A DNA stretch of 64,000 bases from Verticillium longisporum (GCA_019188255.1 JAETXT010000003.1:2728001-2792000), one strand, 5' to 3'. Counted from the stretch's first letter, positions 35,422-46,792 are shown. Translations and numbers: made by a program. The notes: generated from the letters alone by a model not told the origin.

Positions 35422-36727
35422 CCACGTGGTCTTTCTTTTGCTGCGTACCTCAGTCATTTACTAGTGCGGGAGCCTCTTGGCTTGAAGCACATGATGCTAT
35501 TTGTTTCCATATCAGTCTTCTCAGGTATCTTGCTTAGAACGGAAGAGGGTAATACCTCTTGCTTGGGGCTCGGGACCCGGCAACGGGCATCGGGTAGAAG
35601 CTTTGGACTCTAGTAGTCACGATAGTTAATCAGTTCTCACCAGCCAGAGCCACATCCGCAACCCGTGAATCGTCGCTGGAGTAACTGTTGTGATGTTCTC
35701 ATAGACTTTTAGTGGGCAAAGCGATCACGGGGCAATCTGCTCTGCCACGTGAAGAGTGTGTTGACGCGTGGGCATACAATGCGACTGCAAAGCAATGAGA
35801 TAAGTAGAGAAGGAATTGGACTACCGGAGTAAACACAGCACCCAAATGCAGAGTGACACCGAGGTAGCAAAGAAAGAGAAGCTACTATCAAGAAATGCAA
35901 GATGTGCCAGAGTAATGGATTGCATTGCAAAGGCGAATTTATACTGAGAGCGCCTGTGGGGAAAAAGTTGAAGAACCTCTCCTCCGCGTGGCCGCACTTG
36001 ACTTGCCTTGCACGTGTGCACTTTGGAGGTGCTTGATGCGTGACTGTGGCTCATCTTCGGGCAGCAGCTTCATTCCAGTCATTTGCAATCATCATTCACC
36101 TGCATCCAGACTCTGAAGGACGAGAACACCCACGTGTGACTGCTCGTAATCCCAGATTCGTTGGTGGAATTCATTTTTGATAAAAACGATAAAAGGGGCA
36201 TGCTATCCGAAAAATCAACGTGGTGAGGCTCATTCAGATTGCCTGACTTTCAAGCCGGCTTGATGTCTTAGGCGCCAGGGGTAACGTAACATTCGTTCAA
36301 GGAGAAGTAACCAAATAAGAACCATCTGTTGATCGACACAACGCAGCCTCGTGACGAGAATGATGTTGGAGAGAGTTAGTGCCAAGGTGATCTTGGGCTG
36401 AAGAGGATGTTGCCTGAATCAGTCCAGAGGTTCGCTTTCGGAAATCTGGAGCGAGCATGGGACCCTCTTTTGGCCAACTCTCGATGACAATGACGACAAA
36501 TCTGGACAGCTAAGACCGAAAAACAGCGCTAGAGCGCAGGAATGGGTCGGGTCCCGGGAGGGCCGCCACTCTACCTATATTGCATAGTGCTCTCGAAATA
36601 GCAATGCCCTGACCGCTACGAGAAGAAGCGCAGCAATCATGCACGACGAGGCCTAACCCAAGGACATTGGACGAACGGAGAGAGCGAACGGCCGGGCGGC
36701 TCGGAGCCGACACGTTGCCACTGGTGC

Positions 36728-36744
36728 GAGAGAGAGAGAGAGAG
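36728..36744 (+). repeat. (GA)8 microsatellite
   Basis: A run of eight GA units plus one G lies in intergenic sequence. Confidence 0.85.
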
Positions 36745-37413
36745 GAGATATGGCGGCCCGAGTCATGGTGGGCCTGTCCGACTTGGCTTCCATCATTGGC
36801 TGCCCAGCTCTCAGCTTGCCCAAGGTTTGCATCGACGTCAGGCCTCCGTGTCAGTATGGCAAGACGTTGGAATGCCGGCTTGCTCACAATTGACCTGATC
36901 AGCAGCCCTGCATAGCGCGCTCCCCACATCGGAGAAAGGACCCTGGCCCCGGGGCGATACGAGAAGATCGTCCACGACGCCACCGCTATCGTCCAGCAAT
37001 GCAACGGCAATGAGGTCGCATGGCTGGGCGGCGGCCGAGACTGCCGCTTAGCTAGGTGTTTACCCAGTGGAAGCTCAGGTGAGGAACTCATACGAGATTG
37101 TCAGCTGGTGGTCGCAGCAGGAGGCGGGCGGGTGAGAGTAGAGCAGCCCAATAGCTTGCCGTGGACATGGGACCCTGCGTCTAGGCATGCTACCATGTAC
37201 GTACCTTAGCTTACCCGTTGCTTGCCGGGGCCAAGACTACTTTGGGCGCCTCGTATCGGTGGCCAAGAGACGGAAATCTGGAGAAGGTCCGGCACGTAGC
37301 CCGACTCGCGATCCACACTGCCGTCCCCGCCTGTCGAGTGTTGGTGACGTCGACCTCCAGGATGCGTTGGAGGCTTGTGACGTTGAGAATTCGTATCGAG
37401 GCTCGAGATGTAG

Positions 37414-37419
37414 TATAAA
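37414..37419 (+). promoter_or_regulatory. TATA box of the Alt a 1-like gene
   Basis: TATAAA ends 139 bp upstream of the start codon at 37558 and is followed by GAGACAGCATT, then a C/A-rich leader. The spacing equals that of the TATA box in the preceding secreted-protein gene. Confidence 0.65.
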
Positions 37420-37557
37420 GAGACAGCATTGCCAGTCTCTGCCAGAGCTTTGGAATCAGATCAACACATCGAACCACATCAGAGCATCCTTGAGACTTCA
37501 CACCATCACCAATCTTTCACACAAACCCTCAAACCTTCAACCTCACCCAACATCAAA

Positions 37558-38096
37558 ATGCAGTTCACCCTTGCCGCCGCCGCCGCCCTCTTTGGCGCCT
37601 CTGCCCTCGCGGCCCCCGCGTCTCCCGGCTCTACTGGTGCTCCTCCCGACCCCAACACTTACGAGAACATCGACATTGCCGACTTCAACGTCCGCAAGGG
37701 CGAGGACGGCACCATCAAGTACGTCAACTTCAAGCTGAGCGGCGAGGACGCCGACGGCCTCCTCTGCGAGGCCCAGAACCCCGGCCTGCCTTCCGAGGTC
37801 ATCACCTGCGGCGAGTCCAAGTACCGCTTCGCCCTGTACCCTGGTGAGGAGTTCGAGTTCGCCCTGCGCCTGTACCACGAGCTCGGCCTTGCGTAAGTTG
37901 ACCCTCCCCTTGAACGCGAGGACAATCCATCCGCGAAACCATGTGGCTGACATCCTTCGACAGCTTCGGCTTCTACGGCACTGGCGAGGTTTTCACCTAC
38001 TGCCATGCTAGCGGCCTTGGTGACTTTATCTGCCAGCAGCAGAACCCCACCACCATTGTCATCGACAGCCTGCCCGATGCTCCCGCTCAGGCTTAA
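37558..38096 (+). CDS. Secreted Alt a 1-like (AA1 domain) protein
   Basis: Two exons, 37558-37892 and 37964-38096 (donor GTAAGT, acceptor ACAG), give 155 residues. An Ala-rich signal peptide of about 18-20 residues starts the protein. The remainder follows the Alt a 1 beta-barrel pattern: ENIDIADFNVRK, then YVNFKLS, with cysteines in LLCEAQ, ITCGES, FTYCHAS and FICQQQ that match the two conserved disulfide pairs. Its size fits the family. Alt a 1-like proteins are fungus-specific extracellular proteins. Some members are described as allergens and others as elicitors or suppressors of plant defence, so a host-interface role is inferred. A clear TATA box and strong codon bias point to high, regulated expression. 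The gene borders RPN5 but lies at the end of the gene-poor region. Confidence 0.87.
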
Positions 38097-38974
38097 GCGT
38101 TGAATTTCGGAGAGAAAGCTTGCGGGTTATTGCCATGTTCACAGTGGCTGTATATTTAGTATAGCGGTACATATGATGGGCAGGCTTGTAACGTCTACAG
38201 TCTCCCTAGTAATGGACAAATGATAAAACCGACCTATCACATGAATTCCCCTGCGCGCCCATTATGGTCCCAATGAGTAGAATATGCTTTGGAGGCTTGG
38301 CATAGTGTCCAGCGCCGGGCTACGCCTTGAAGCGAATAAAGCATCATGATGCTGTTGATGAGACGTTACCGAACAGGACGTGGCTGGCCCTTGTCTACCG
38401 TAAATCAGCCAAACGGGATGCGCGAGCATTGCATTTGCGCCTCGTCAAGTCAATCGAATTTCCCGGATGGTTGACGGTGTCATGTATCCAGTATTTCGAC
38501 CTCAGAGCCAGACTTATGCTCATGTTACTCAATGCTTCAGAGCCACGGCATGCCATTCCTGTGCGTAGCTTCGCAGCTTTACAGACCGGTAAACATTTAC
38601 TTAAAGCCTGATGGGTAACAGACGCTGTTTTCCAGGATTTGAACTCCAAACCTGAACGGCGCTAGCCTCAACCAAAAGTCATGATCCTGAGTTGATGCTC
38701 CATTACGTCAGCACACCACCGGCGACCGGCCAAACGCTTTGCCGTCACCATGCGCAATTGTGGGCCGCCGGCAGGCACGAGCATGTTGCGTGAGCTACCT
38801 GGTACCTAGCCTGGGCGGGCTTCGACCAGAGAAGCTCCAGGTCGCCGTCAAACAACGATCACCACCACCCTTGCAATATCAACCACCAGCACCTCATTTC
38901 CTCGACATCTGTTCAACTCCCCGATTACCGACAGAAAACACATCGCGTCAAGAAAACCACAAATACCCGCCATC
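38097..38974. other. Intergenic region upstream of RPN5
   Basis: This 878-bp stretch holds the 3' flank of the Alt a 1-like gene and the promoter of RPN5. No further gene is visible; a T-loop-like sequence near 38636 does not fold into a tRNA. Confidence 0.5.
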
Positions 38975-40610
38975 ATGTCGGAAGGAGCCCTCAAGCCCGA
39001 GAAGGACTTCTCGAAGGAGGCCGACAAGCAGATCCCCGAAGCGGAGCAGCTCGCATCGGTGCGCCAGCCTACGAGCACAACAACAGGATCGCCGCTAACT
39101 TTGGAATTGTAGAGCGACATCCAGGCCGCTGTCGAACGTCTCGCCGTGCTCGAGAAGCAAACCCGTCAAGTGCGTTTGTCGACGTCATGCGAGCACCGAA
39201 CATATTGCTGACCAACCCCCAGGCTTCAGATCTCGCCTCCACGTCTCGTGTGCTGGTCGCCATCGTCACAATCTGCAAGAATGCGAAGAACTGGTCTCTT
39301 CTCAACGAGCAGGTGCTCGTCCTGTCGAAGAAGCACAGTCAGCTGAAGCAGGCCATCACCAAGATGGTGCAGACCGTTGTTGGCTTCCTCGACGAGACGC
39401 CAGACCTCAAAACCAAGCTGTCGCTCATTGAGACTCTACGAACTGTCACCGAGGGCAAGATCTTCGTCGAAGTCGAGCGCGCGCGCGTCACCAAGATTCT
39501 GTCAGATATCAAGAAGGAACAGGGCGACCTCAAGGCCGCGACAGAGATTCTGTGCGAACTGCAGGTGGAAACTTTTGGTTCTATGGACCGGAGAGAAAAG
39601 ACAGAGTTCATCCTTGCGCAGGTCGCTCTGTGCATCGAGAGCGGAGATTGGACCCAGGCCGGCATTCTGAGCAGGAAGATCAGCACCCGGTATCTGTCAA
39701 GGAAACCGAAGAAGACACCCGAGCAGCTGGAGAAGGAGCAGAAGGAGCGCGAGAAGAAGAGGCTTCGTGGTGAAGAGGTGCCAGAAGAAAAGGTGGATGA
39801 CACAACAGACCTAAAGCTGCGATACTACGAGCAGCAGATCATCCTGGCGAAGCACGACAACAAGTATCTCGAGGTTTGCAAGAACTACCGACAAGTCCTG
39901 GACACGGAGGCTGTCGAGAACGACCCTGCCAAGCTGCACCCAGTACGTCTGGGAGTTCCGCCTGTTATACGCACCGCTAATTCTGTTTCTAGGTTCTCCA
40001 GCGCATCATTTACTTTGTCATCCTCGCACCCCATGACAACGAGCAGCATGACCTCCTGCACCGAATTCTGCGTGACACCCGCAATGCTCAGGTTCCCGTC
40101 GAGGAGGAGATTTTGAAGCTCTTCACAGTCCATGAGCTTATGAGGTGGCCCGAAGTGGCCAAGAGGTTCGGCCCTGGTCTCTGCCAGGCCGACGTTTTCG
40201 ACGCCCAGGCTGGTCAGTCTGCGGATGAGAAGGCGCACCAGCGCTGGGAGGATCTTCGCAAGCGTGTAATTGAGCACAACGTCCGCGTTGTTGCCAAGTA
40301 TTACACTCGCATCCAGATGAGCCGTCTCACTCAGCTGTTGGATCTGACCGAAGATGAGACGGAGAAGTACATCAGTGACCTGGTCACCTCCAAGACGGTC
40401 TACGCCAAGATTGATCGACCAGCGCGCATTGTCAGCTTCGCCAAGCCCAGAGACGCCGATGACGTCCTGAACGAGTGGAGCGGCAACATGAAGAGCCTTC
40501 TCGGTCTGTTGGAGAGGATCGACCACCTCATCACCAAGGAGGAGATGATGGCGCGCATCCAGCCGACGTCCAAGTCAAGCAAGGGCAAGACGGCCGCGAA
40601 GGCACGCTAA
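38975..40610 (+). CDS. RPN5: 26S proteasome lid subunit Rpn5 (PSMD12)
   Basis: Four exons (38975-39058, 39113-39169, 39223-39942, 39993-40610) give 492 residues, the usual length for Rpn5. All introns are in phase 0, 50-54 bp, with CTAAC/CTGACC branch sites. The N-terminal part is helical TPR-like solenoid (ASTSRVLVAIVTICKNAKNWSLLNEQ, in pieces), with a charged loop EQLEKEQKEREKKRLRGEEV. The C-terminal PCI domain is recognisable at LFTVHELMRWPEV, NVRVVAKYYTRIQMSRLTQLLDL and DLVTSKTVYAKIDRPARIVSF. Rpn5 is a scaffold of the 19S regulatory lid that contacts the Rpn11 deubiquitinase. The last residues are Lys/Ser-rich. Confidence 0.95.
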
Positions 40611-40869
40611 GCCAGTCTGACAGTGTGTCAGTCTTCAGACGCTCTGGGAACGGCTACAAGTGTCTGCTTTGGAGGATCGGCTACAAATGGCTGGGCGGCG
40701 AAGCGACTCTGTGATTGTGACGAGAATAACCGCAGACTACGGACTCGCCTGGAGACTTGTCACTGTAGAATATAGAATATCACCCCCGTCGAAACGGGGC
40801 ATGTAACCTTGATGTCTACCTTGCGATCATCTAGTGTCTATGTTGCGTGCTATGCATTGACTGACTCCC

Positions 40870-41851
40870 CTACATCTTTGCGGCCTCTAGATCCTGCGCA
40901 TGGTGCTTGACGTACCCCGCCAGCGCCATGGCCCACTCCTTCGAGATGGGCACATAGTGGCCGCCTGGGTGGACCACGACCGCCGCCTCCTCGCAACGGT
41001 CGACCAGCGCCCGGCTGCGGCCCTCGTCGACGACAGTGTCGAGGCTCCCAATGAACTGGATGGTCGGCGTGCGGATCTTGGGCTCAAAGCACCAGGCCAG
41101 CGCGTCGTCCACGGCGAAGAAGCCCGAGTACACGGCCGCGAACCGCAGGCCGCGACCCTCGTTGGCCTCGCGCAGGGCCGTCACCCAGACCGCCTGGTCG
41201 GCGGGGACCTCGCGATGCGGCGTCTCCAGGGCGGCGGCGACGACAGCGGCGACGGCGCCGCCCTGGCTGAAGCCGAGGACCGCGTCGACGGGGCCGGACG
41301 AGCGCAGGGTCGAGGCTATGGCCGACATGCCCTCGTCGAGGCCAATGTAGGACGGCCTGTCGGCGTCTAACGGGTTGTCGCGGCGGCGGAACCAGGCCCA
41401 GGAGTCCGGCGCCGGCATGTCCTCGGCGTCGTCCGCGGGCGGCTGGTAGCCGGGGATGTCGGCGGGGTTGAGCTTGATCGGCGCGGTGGGGTAGATGCAG
41501 TTCAGGGTCAGGTTCAGGGGCGTGAGAGCCTTGGCTAGGAGCTTCTCAAGCGCCCGTGTCTTGGAGCGGAAGAGGGGTCCCGATTGTGTGTAGCCTGGCG
41601 CGTGTTAGTCAAGACTCCCAAGGGACAGGACAGTAAGATGGAGATGAGTTTTGCGACTGGTCGTGTTTCGTTGGTGAGATGCGTTTCATCGCACATCCTG
41701 TGATGGGCGGCACTTCATAGAATGAGAGGTTGAGAAGGCTGGATGCGTATAGCTTACCATGTAGCATGAGAATCTTGAATTCCTTCTTGGTGTTTGCTCT
41801 TGGTTTCTTATCAGCCGTGCCGTTAGGCGCTGGGTTTGTTGCCGTAGACAT
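40870..41851 (-). CDS. FSH1: FSH1-family serine hydrolase
   Basis: Two exons, 41851-41758 and 41594-40870, are separated by a 163-bp intron (donor GTAAGC) and give 272 residues. The start at 41851 is chosen because the protein then opens with a short polar arm (MSTATNPAPNG) before the first beta strand KILMLHGYTQSG, which is the family start. The nucleophile elbow GFSQGGAVAA, the acid region FIGSLDTVVDEGRS and the histidine in HPGGHYVP make up an alpha/beta-hydrolase triad. FSH1/OVCA2-type enzymes are small cytosolic esterases with poorly known natural substrates; some fungal relatives assist polyketide release, but no biosynthetic cluster is nearby. It converges with RPN5, 259 bp between stops. 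Confidence 0.88.
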
Positions 41852-42644
41852 GGGTACAGCTGTGGTGGGAGTAATAAATCGACAGAGCCCCACGTATGAT
41901 ATAGACGGGTAATTTGGCAGTATGCGTGTACCTGGAGGAGTCGGACGTCGTAAAGCCGGGTGTCTGGACAATCTGAAAGATCGCATGTGGTGCGGTTGTT
42001 GAGTTGAAGAGCGCCTCATTAAGTGGATCTAGCATGCAATCGTCACTGTAAGGGCGTCGTGGGAGCCGCTCAAATTCAGGACATGCGAAGCCGCCGGATG
42101 ATTCATACCGATTTGAAGCGTACTGCAAGTCGGTCTTGACTGCAGCATGTAATCCATGTATCTACGAATCAGTCGCGGCTGCCTTTAAACTTTCGAATTG
42201 AAGATTCGCGAGATGCAGTGTACACATTGCGGATTGGGACGTCACGTGATCACGAGACTTCACTCCCGATCACTCGGAGGATTATAAGGACTACCTCGAA
42301 GACCAGACGCCATGCCGCAGCATGAGGCCTCAGTAATATCTCTGGCCGCACTCCACGGTTCAGAGTGTCACGGTGGTCATTACATTTCTGTTGGGGGATG
42401 TGCGTGGTCGTCGTCAAACGGCCATGACTTCATAACGGCCTGAGGTAGCGTCGCGTACTCGTATGAATGAAGGTGTAGGTGTCAAATCGGTAACAACTCA
42501 ATTAATGCGTGTCGCCGGTCTATGATACAATCGTCCTCTAGCACGTCGTCGGTGGTCGTTCGATGCGTGTGTGTTTCCTTGCGAACTAGCCTCTGTTCAT
42601 ACGACTTCCATCTCCTTGGCAGCCCGTCCCGATCGATTATCGAT
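41852..42644. other. Intergenic region between FSH1 and ATP18
   Basis: This 793-bp stretch is the promoter side of FSH1 and the 3' flank of ATP18. No additional gene is seen. Confidence 0.5.
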
Positions 42645-43046
42645 TTAGTGACCGGCCTTGACGGCAGGGTTGCGGGCATCCTTCTTCCACTCGTCGGCTG
42701 CAATGCGCTGTCAGTTTCCGCGTGCTTCGTAAGGAGGCAATGGCTCCTGGTGGACATACAAGCCATCATGGCGTTCTGGGCAGAGTTGATGCCGTAGGCG
42801 ATGATGAGGCCTGTCGTGTGTCAGTATGCTGGGTTCGTCTCGAGCCTGTCCTCTGTTGCCGTCTCGCGGTTTTTGGTGTCGAGGTTCGGGGGTCAGGAGT
42901 CGGCAATCGTACCAGCGGCGTAGAAGGGAGCCATGGGCCTCACTATATACGGGTCAGTACGGATGTGAGGCGCGAGCGGATGCCGCAGCGATTGACGTAC
43001 GAACGGGCGCCGGGAACTTCTTGAGGGGGGTAGCACCGAAGAGCAT
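42645..43046 (-). CDS. ATP18: ATP synthase subunit J (Atp18)
   Basis: Four tiny exons (43046-43001, 42942-42913, 42810-42760, 42697-42645) give only 59 residues from 180 coding bases. Donors are GTACGT, GTACGA and GTATGT, with TAG, CAG and CAG acceptors, and every junction keeps the frame. The peptide opens MLFGATPLKKFPAPVLRP, has one membrane segment (MAPFYAAGLIIAYGINSAQ) and closes with WKKDARNPAVKAGH. The KKFP-P-LRP opening, the single span and the NDPRNP-like ending match fungal subunit J (i/j). It is an accessory subunit of the membrane-embedded Fo part of mitochondrial ATP synthase, linked to dimer formation. It is divergent with the NIPSNAP gene. Confidence 0.88.
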
Positions 43047-44050
43047 GTTGACGATTTGTGTGGGAGGCGTTGGGTTGGTGGGGATTGGCGTTTGAGGGTG
43101 GTTGATTCAAGGGTCCGAGGTGAAGCTATCAAGAGAGAGCCTTTTTCCTCCGATGCCTCGTCTGTCGCCGGGTTGAGCCGCTAGCCGGCAGGGCAGCCTC
43201 AGGCAGGAGTTCCTCAATGTGCTGACTGGACATTTTGGTTGATAAGCCTCGTGGCTGATAAGACGCTAGTCACGTGCCTCCAGACGGTGCTTGATTTCTC
43301 CGTCAGGTGACATCATGCCCAGCTTCTCCGCACTGGTCCTCAGACGAGACGAGCCAGTTCTGGGTTCCGACCCACATAAGCTGTCCCCCGTTGCTTCTGC
43401 CGTGGGTGGGCCCCCCCCCCCCGAAGCCCAGCTTTCCCCAGATCCAGCACCTGTACAACGGGAGAGTAACGGTCACACCCTTTCCCCCTCCCTTTGTTCG
43501 TCACACACTGCCACCCACACCACGCACACCACACCACCATCCTGCACATCCATCCCCTTTTGCCCGCCAGCATCACCTGCCCTGGGCCGGCCTTCCAATC
43601 AATTACCCTTACTCCAAGTGCGGGGTGAACTGCAATAGGAGATCACTCATTGCTCAGCATCCCAAACCACCATCCAATTACCCCTTGAAGCTGCACTCCC
43701 ACGGCGCGGCTATCTGACCAGCAACAGCTTGCTTCCCGCTTCTGCCTGTGAAACGCTGCCAAACAGCACAACACGGTCCCTGCTCTCTCTCGGAAGTACC
43801 TGCCTGCTTTCCGCCGGCCTGCCTCTCTACCTGCTGCACCTTGGGATCTCAACATAGCTCGACGCTTCTGTCACAATCTACCGTGCGCACTCCCGTGCGT
43901 TGATCAAACCATTCAGCCGCCTCTTCCTTGCCGGGGCGCCAACCTTCCATTGCTTCTGCCACTTTGACCTCAGCAACACCATCAACACCACCAGCAGCCG
44001 CTTCCCCTCCCTCCGTCACCCCCTCCTCATCCCCCCTCCTCACCTTCACC
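43047..44050. promoter_or_regulatory. Divergent promoter region ATP18 / NIPSNAP
   Basis: One kilobase separates the two divergent starts. It is rich in C/A and C/T tracts on the plus strand and includes a run of twelve C residues at 43411-43422. No gene is supported within it. Confidence 0.5.
43411..43422 (+). repeat. C12 homopolymer in a shared promoter
   Basis: Twelve consecutive C residues, preceded by GGTGGG. Length may be unreliable in the assembly. Confidence 0.8.
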
Positions 44051-45202
44051 ATGCTGAGCCAGCGTTTGGTGCGCGCAGCTGCCGGCGCGGCGACCCCCCG
44101 CACGGCGCTGCGAGCCGCCTTCTCCACCACTGGCCAGCCATGTACCAAGACGCCCGGCATGGCCGACATCAGCGCTTCGCCCCAGAGCGTCGAAGAATTC
44201 AACAAGAGGCAGCAGGCATTCCGAGAGCAGTTGGTCGACCAGCAGAAGCAGCGGGAAGCAAGTGCGTGGGCTCATCGTTCCTCCCCTCCTCCCCCCTCCT
44301 CCTCCCTGTCCCCCGCCGTCGCCGAGCCACTCGGCTCACAGAGTGCCTCTTCTGCAGGATGCAAGGCCGACGCCCAAGAGGCTACCAAGAAGGTCGGCCC
44401 GCTGACGAACCCCATCTATGGTACCGAGGAAGGACGCGAGCTCGAGGCCCAGCTCGAGGCGAGCTTCAGCCAGGTCCTTGCACGCGGCAAATATGTTCAC
44501 ACCATCTCCTTCCACGAGGTCAAGCAGGACAGGCTCGAGGAGTACGTCGACCTCATCAGCAATTGGTACCCCAAGATGGCCGCTTTGCCCGAGAACAAGG
44601 TCCACCTCGTGGGAAGCTGGAGAACCGAGATTGGCGACACCAACACCTTTGGTGAGTACACTCCCACCTGCATCGGCAGCAGCAGGAGGTCTGTGTTTCA
44701 ATGAACTAACGAGTCAGTCCACATCTGGGAGTACCAGCGATACCAGGGTTACCACGAGTCGATTCACAACATCGCCAATCACCCCGAGTACGCCGACTTT
44801 GAAAAGAAGCTCCGTGGCCTCATCCACTCAAGGAAGAACTCCCTCATGCAGGAGTTCTCCTTCTGGCCCACGACGCCCCCGCGCAAGCTCGGCGGCATCT
44901 TTGAGCTGCGCTCGTACACCCTGCACCCGGGCAACCTGCTCGAGTGGGAGACGCACTGGAGGCGCGGCCTCAAGGCCCGCCGCGAGGTCATGGAGGGCGT
45001 CGGCGCCTGGTTCGTCCAGATTGGCGACCTCAACACCGTCCACCACCTCTGGCAGTTTGCCAACCTGGAGGAGCGCAAGATCCGTCGCGAACAGAGCTGG
45101 CAGATTGAGGGATGGAGCGAGACGGTCCACAAGACGGTGCCCCTCATCCAGAAGATGGAGTCGAGGATCCTGACGCCCATGCCCTGGTCGCCAGTGCAAT
45201 AA
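44051..45202 (+). CDS. Mitochondrial NIPSNAP family protein
   Basis: Three exons (44051-44261, 44358-44651, 44718-45202; donors GTGCGT and GTGAGT) give 329 residues. The first 35 residues (MLSQRLVRAAAGAATPRTALRAAF, in pieces) are an Arg/Ala-rich presequence. Two ferredoxin-like dimeric alpha/beta-barrel repeats follow. The first includes VHTISFHEVKQDRLEEY and HLVGSWRTEIGDTNTF, continuing into VHIWEYQRYQGYHE. The second includes GIFELRSYTLHPGNLLEWE and WFVQIGDLNTVHHLWQFANLEERK. The last 12 residues (MESRILTPMPWSPVQ) match the family end. NIPSNAP proteins are mitochondrial matrix or membrane-associated; animal members act as mitophagy signals, and the function in fungi is not settled. Confidence 0.9.
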
Positions 45203-45579
45203 ACTAGCTATGCTGCTCTGTTGCAAGACCACCTCAACGGGCAAGGGTCGTCACCCTTTTGCTACGGTTTTGTGTTTTTCTCTGTCTTTTTCTTCGAGGG
45301 AGTTGCACGGATCATCGGAGAGCCATTTGTACGTATACCTTGCTACGGCAGGCGGGCGAACGGCGAGATTGCCAGAGGTCACGCAGAATTGATGTAGGCG
45401 GCAAACGCTGAAAATCCTCTTGTGTGCCTGCTTGTTTCGTTTCATCTACTTCGTGCAAAATTACCTCGAGGCCAAACCCCTCCCCGTAGCTCTTGACAAT
45501 CCTAGGGTATCCCAACATCACGAACCATTTTCTACTCATACATCCATCCATCCATCCCTGCGGCTCAGGCATCCACACG
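45203..45579. other. Convergent 3' intergenic region NIPSNAP / RAV2
   Basis: The 377 bp between two convergent stops contain only 3'-flank sequence. A short CATC repeat occurs near 45541-45556. Confidence 0.5.
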
Positions 45580-46792
45580 TCAGTCATCCAGTTCCTCGCC
45601 CATGACGGCTGCTAGGTTCCTCCTCGCCTGCGCCAGCGTGTTGCCCAGCGCGAGAAGCTTGGCATACAGGCTCAGCAGGCTCGGATCCGCCGTCTCAACC
45701 CGCACCTTCTCGCGCACGTAGACGTCGACGGCGCCGCTTCCGGGGCCGAGATCATTATCTGCCTCGTGAAACCCGGTAGGCCGACGCTCGACGGATGCCC
45801 CACGGTGGACGTGGCGCGAACCGCCAGCCGTGAGGCGGCTGTAGCGAAACGGATAGACGTGGTCCATCTCGTCGTGCTCGAGGCGGCGATAGGTCCCGAG
45901 CGCGAGGCCGAGCTTGAGACCAAAGTGCTGCGGCGCGTCGGCGGGCTCGAGGGCGCGCAGGGCCAGCACGAGGGTGGCCTCCTGCAGGAAGAGGTGGAAG
46001 GAGATGTTGGGCGAGAGCGGCGGGGCAAAGTGCGCCTGGGGCCAGGACGCGTGCTGCCAGGAGGGGTCGGGGGATTCGAGGGGCGGGCCGCGCAAGAGGG
46101 CGGTCGAGGCGGCGAGGGAGATGGAGAGGGCGCGGAGGTGGTCGGCTACGGGGCGGGGCGAGGGCGGGGAGTCGAGGGCGAGGGCGAGGAGCTTGACAGA
46201 TTCGGAGAGGTGGGTGCCCAGCGCTTCGAGCGAGGGGATGTGGATCGGATTCTGGGGGTCGAGGGCGACGCTCTGGGTCGGGAGCGTCCGCAGCTGCAGG
46301 TGGATGGTCTGACGCAGGGGAGGACAATGTCAGCGCCGTGGTTCCTGATGAGTCTAGGGATTGGCACTCGGATGGATGAGCTTACTCCTTTCACTATCCT
46401 CGTTCCGACTCGTGTGATGTGTCCCTTGACTTTCTCATTGCGGTGCGTGCTGAGTACGAGCGTGCTTCCGGGGTCGATTGGAGCGAGGAGCGCGTAACAA
46501 CCGTCAAGACCATGCTTGAGCTCGGTCATGACGGCGCGTGTCTCCTCGAGGATCCATGCTAACTCGCGGGCCTTGCAGCCGGTGGAAATCTCTATTAGCA
46601 CCATGGAATTGACAGATGTCGTAGAAAGTCTGCGGCGCGAGGAGTATGTTGAGAAACGAGGCATGATGGGGCTTGGGACACGGCAAGGTCGCTGAAGGAG
46701 GCATGGCAAGATATCGAAACACTCACATGGGACTGCTCCTTTTTCACCTTGAGCTCTTCAGGAGAGACAGGTGGCCAGATGTCAATGGACAT
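45580..46792 (-). CDS. RAV2: Rogdi / RAVE complex subunit Rav2
   Basis: Three exons (46792-46727, 46571-46386, 46308-45580) give 326 residues. The start is supported by the fungal-type opening MSIDIWPPVSPEELK. The first intron needs an AAG acceptor at 46572-46573, placed about 20 nt after a GCTAAT branch, and is the least certain junction. The core begins ARELAWILEETRAVMTELKHGL and continues with STLVLSTHRNEKVKGHITRVGTRIVKG and LRTLPTQ, which match the Rogdi leucine-zipper region. The C-terminus carries VDVYVREKVRVETADPSLLSLYAKL. Rav2/Rogdi belongs to the RAVE (DMXL) complex that reassembles V-ATPase V1 onto Vo at the vacuole. It shares a divergent promoter with POP7. Confidence 0.83.

Larger units (their letters stand above)
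35422..37557. other. Intergenic 2.1 kb before the Alt a 1-like gene
   Basis: No supported gene. A GC-rich stretch around 36500-37100 keeps frames open on both strands without any conserved motif. The last 150 bp form the promoter of the Alt a 1-like gene. Confidence 0.45.

Noticed and set aside
38620..38660. T-loop-like GAGTTCAAATCC on the minus strand, checked as a tRNA
   Set aside because: The flanking bases do not form the T stem or an acceptor stem, and no anticodon arm can be drawn.
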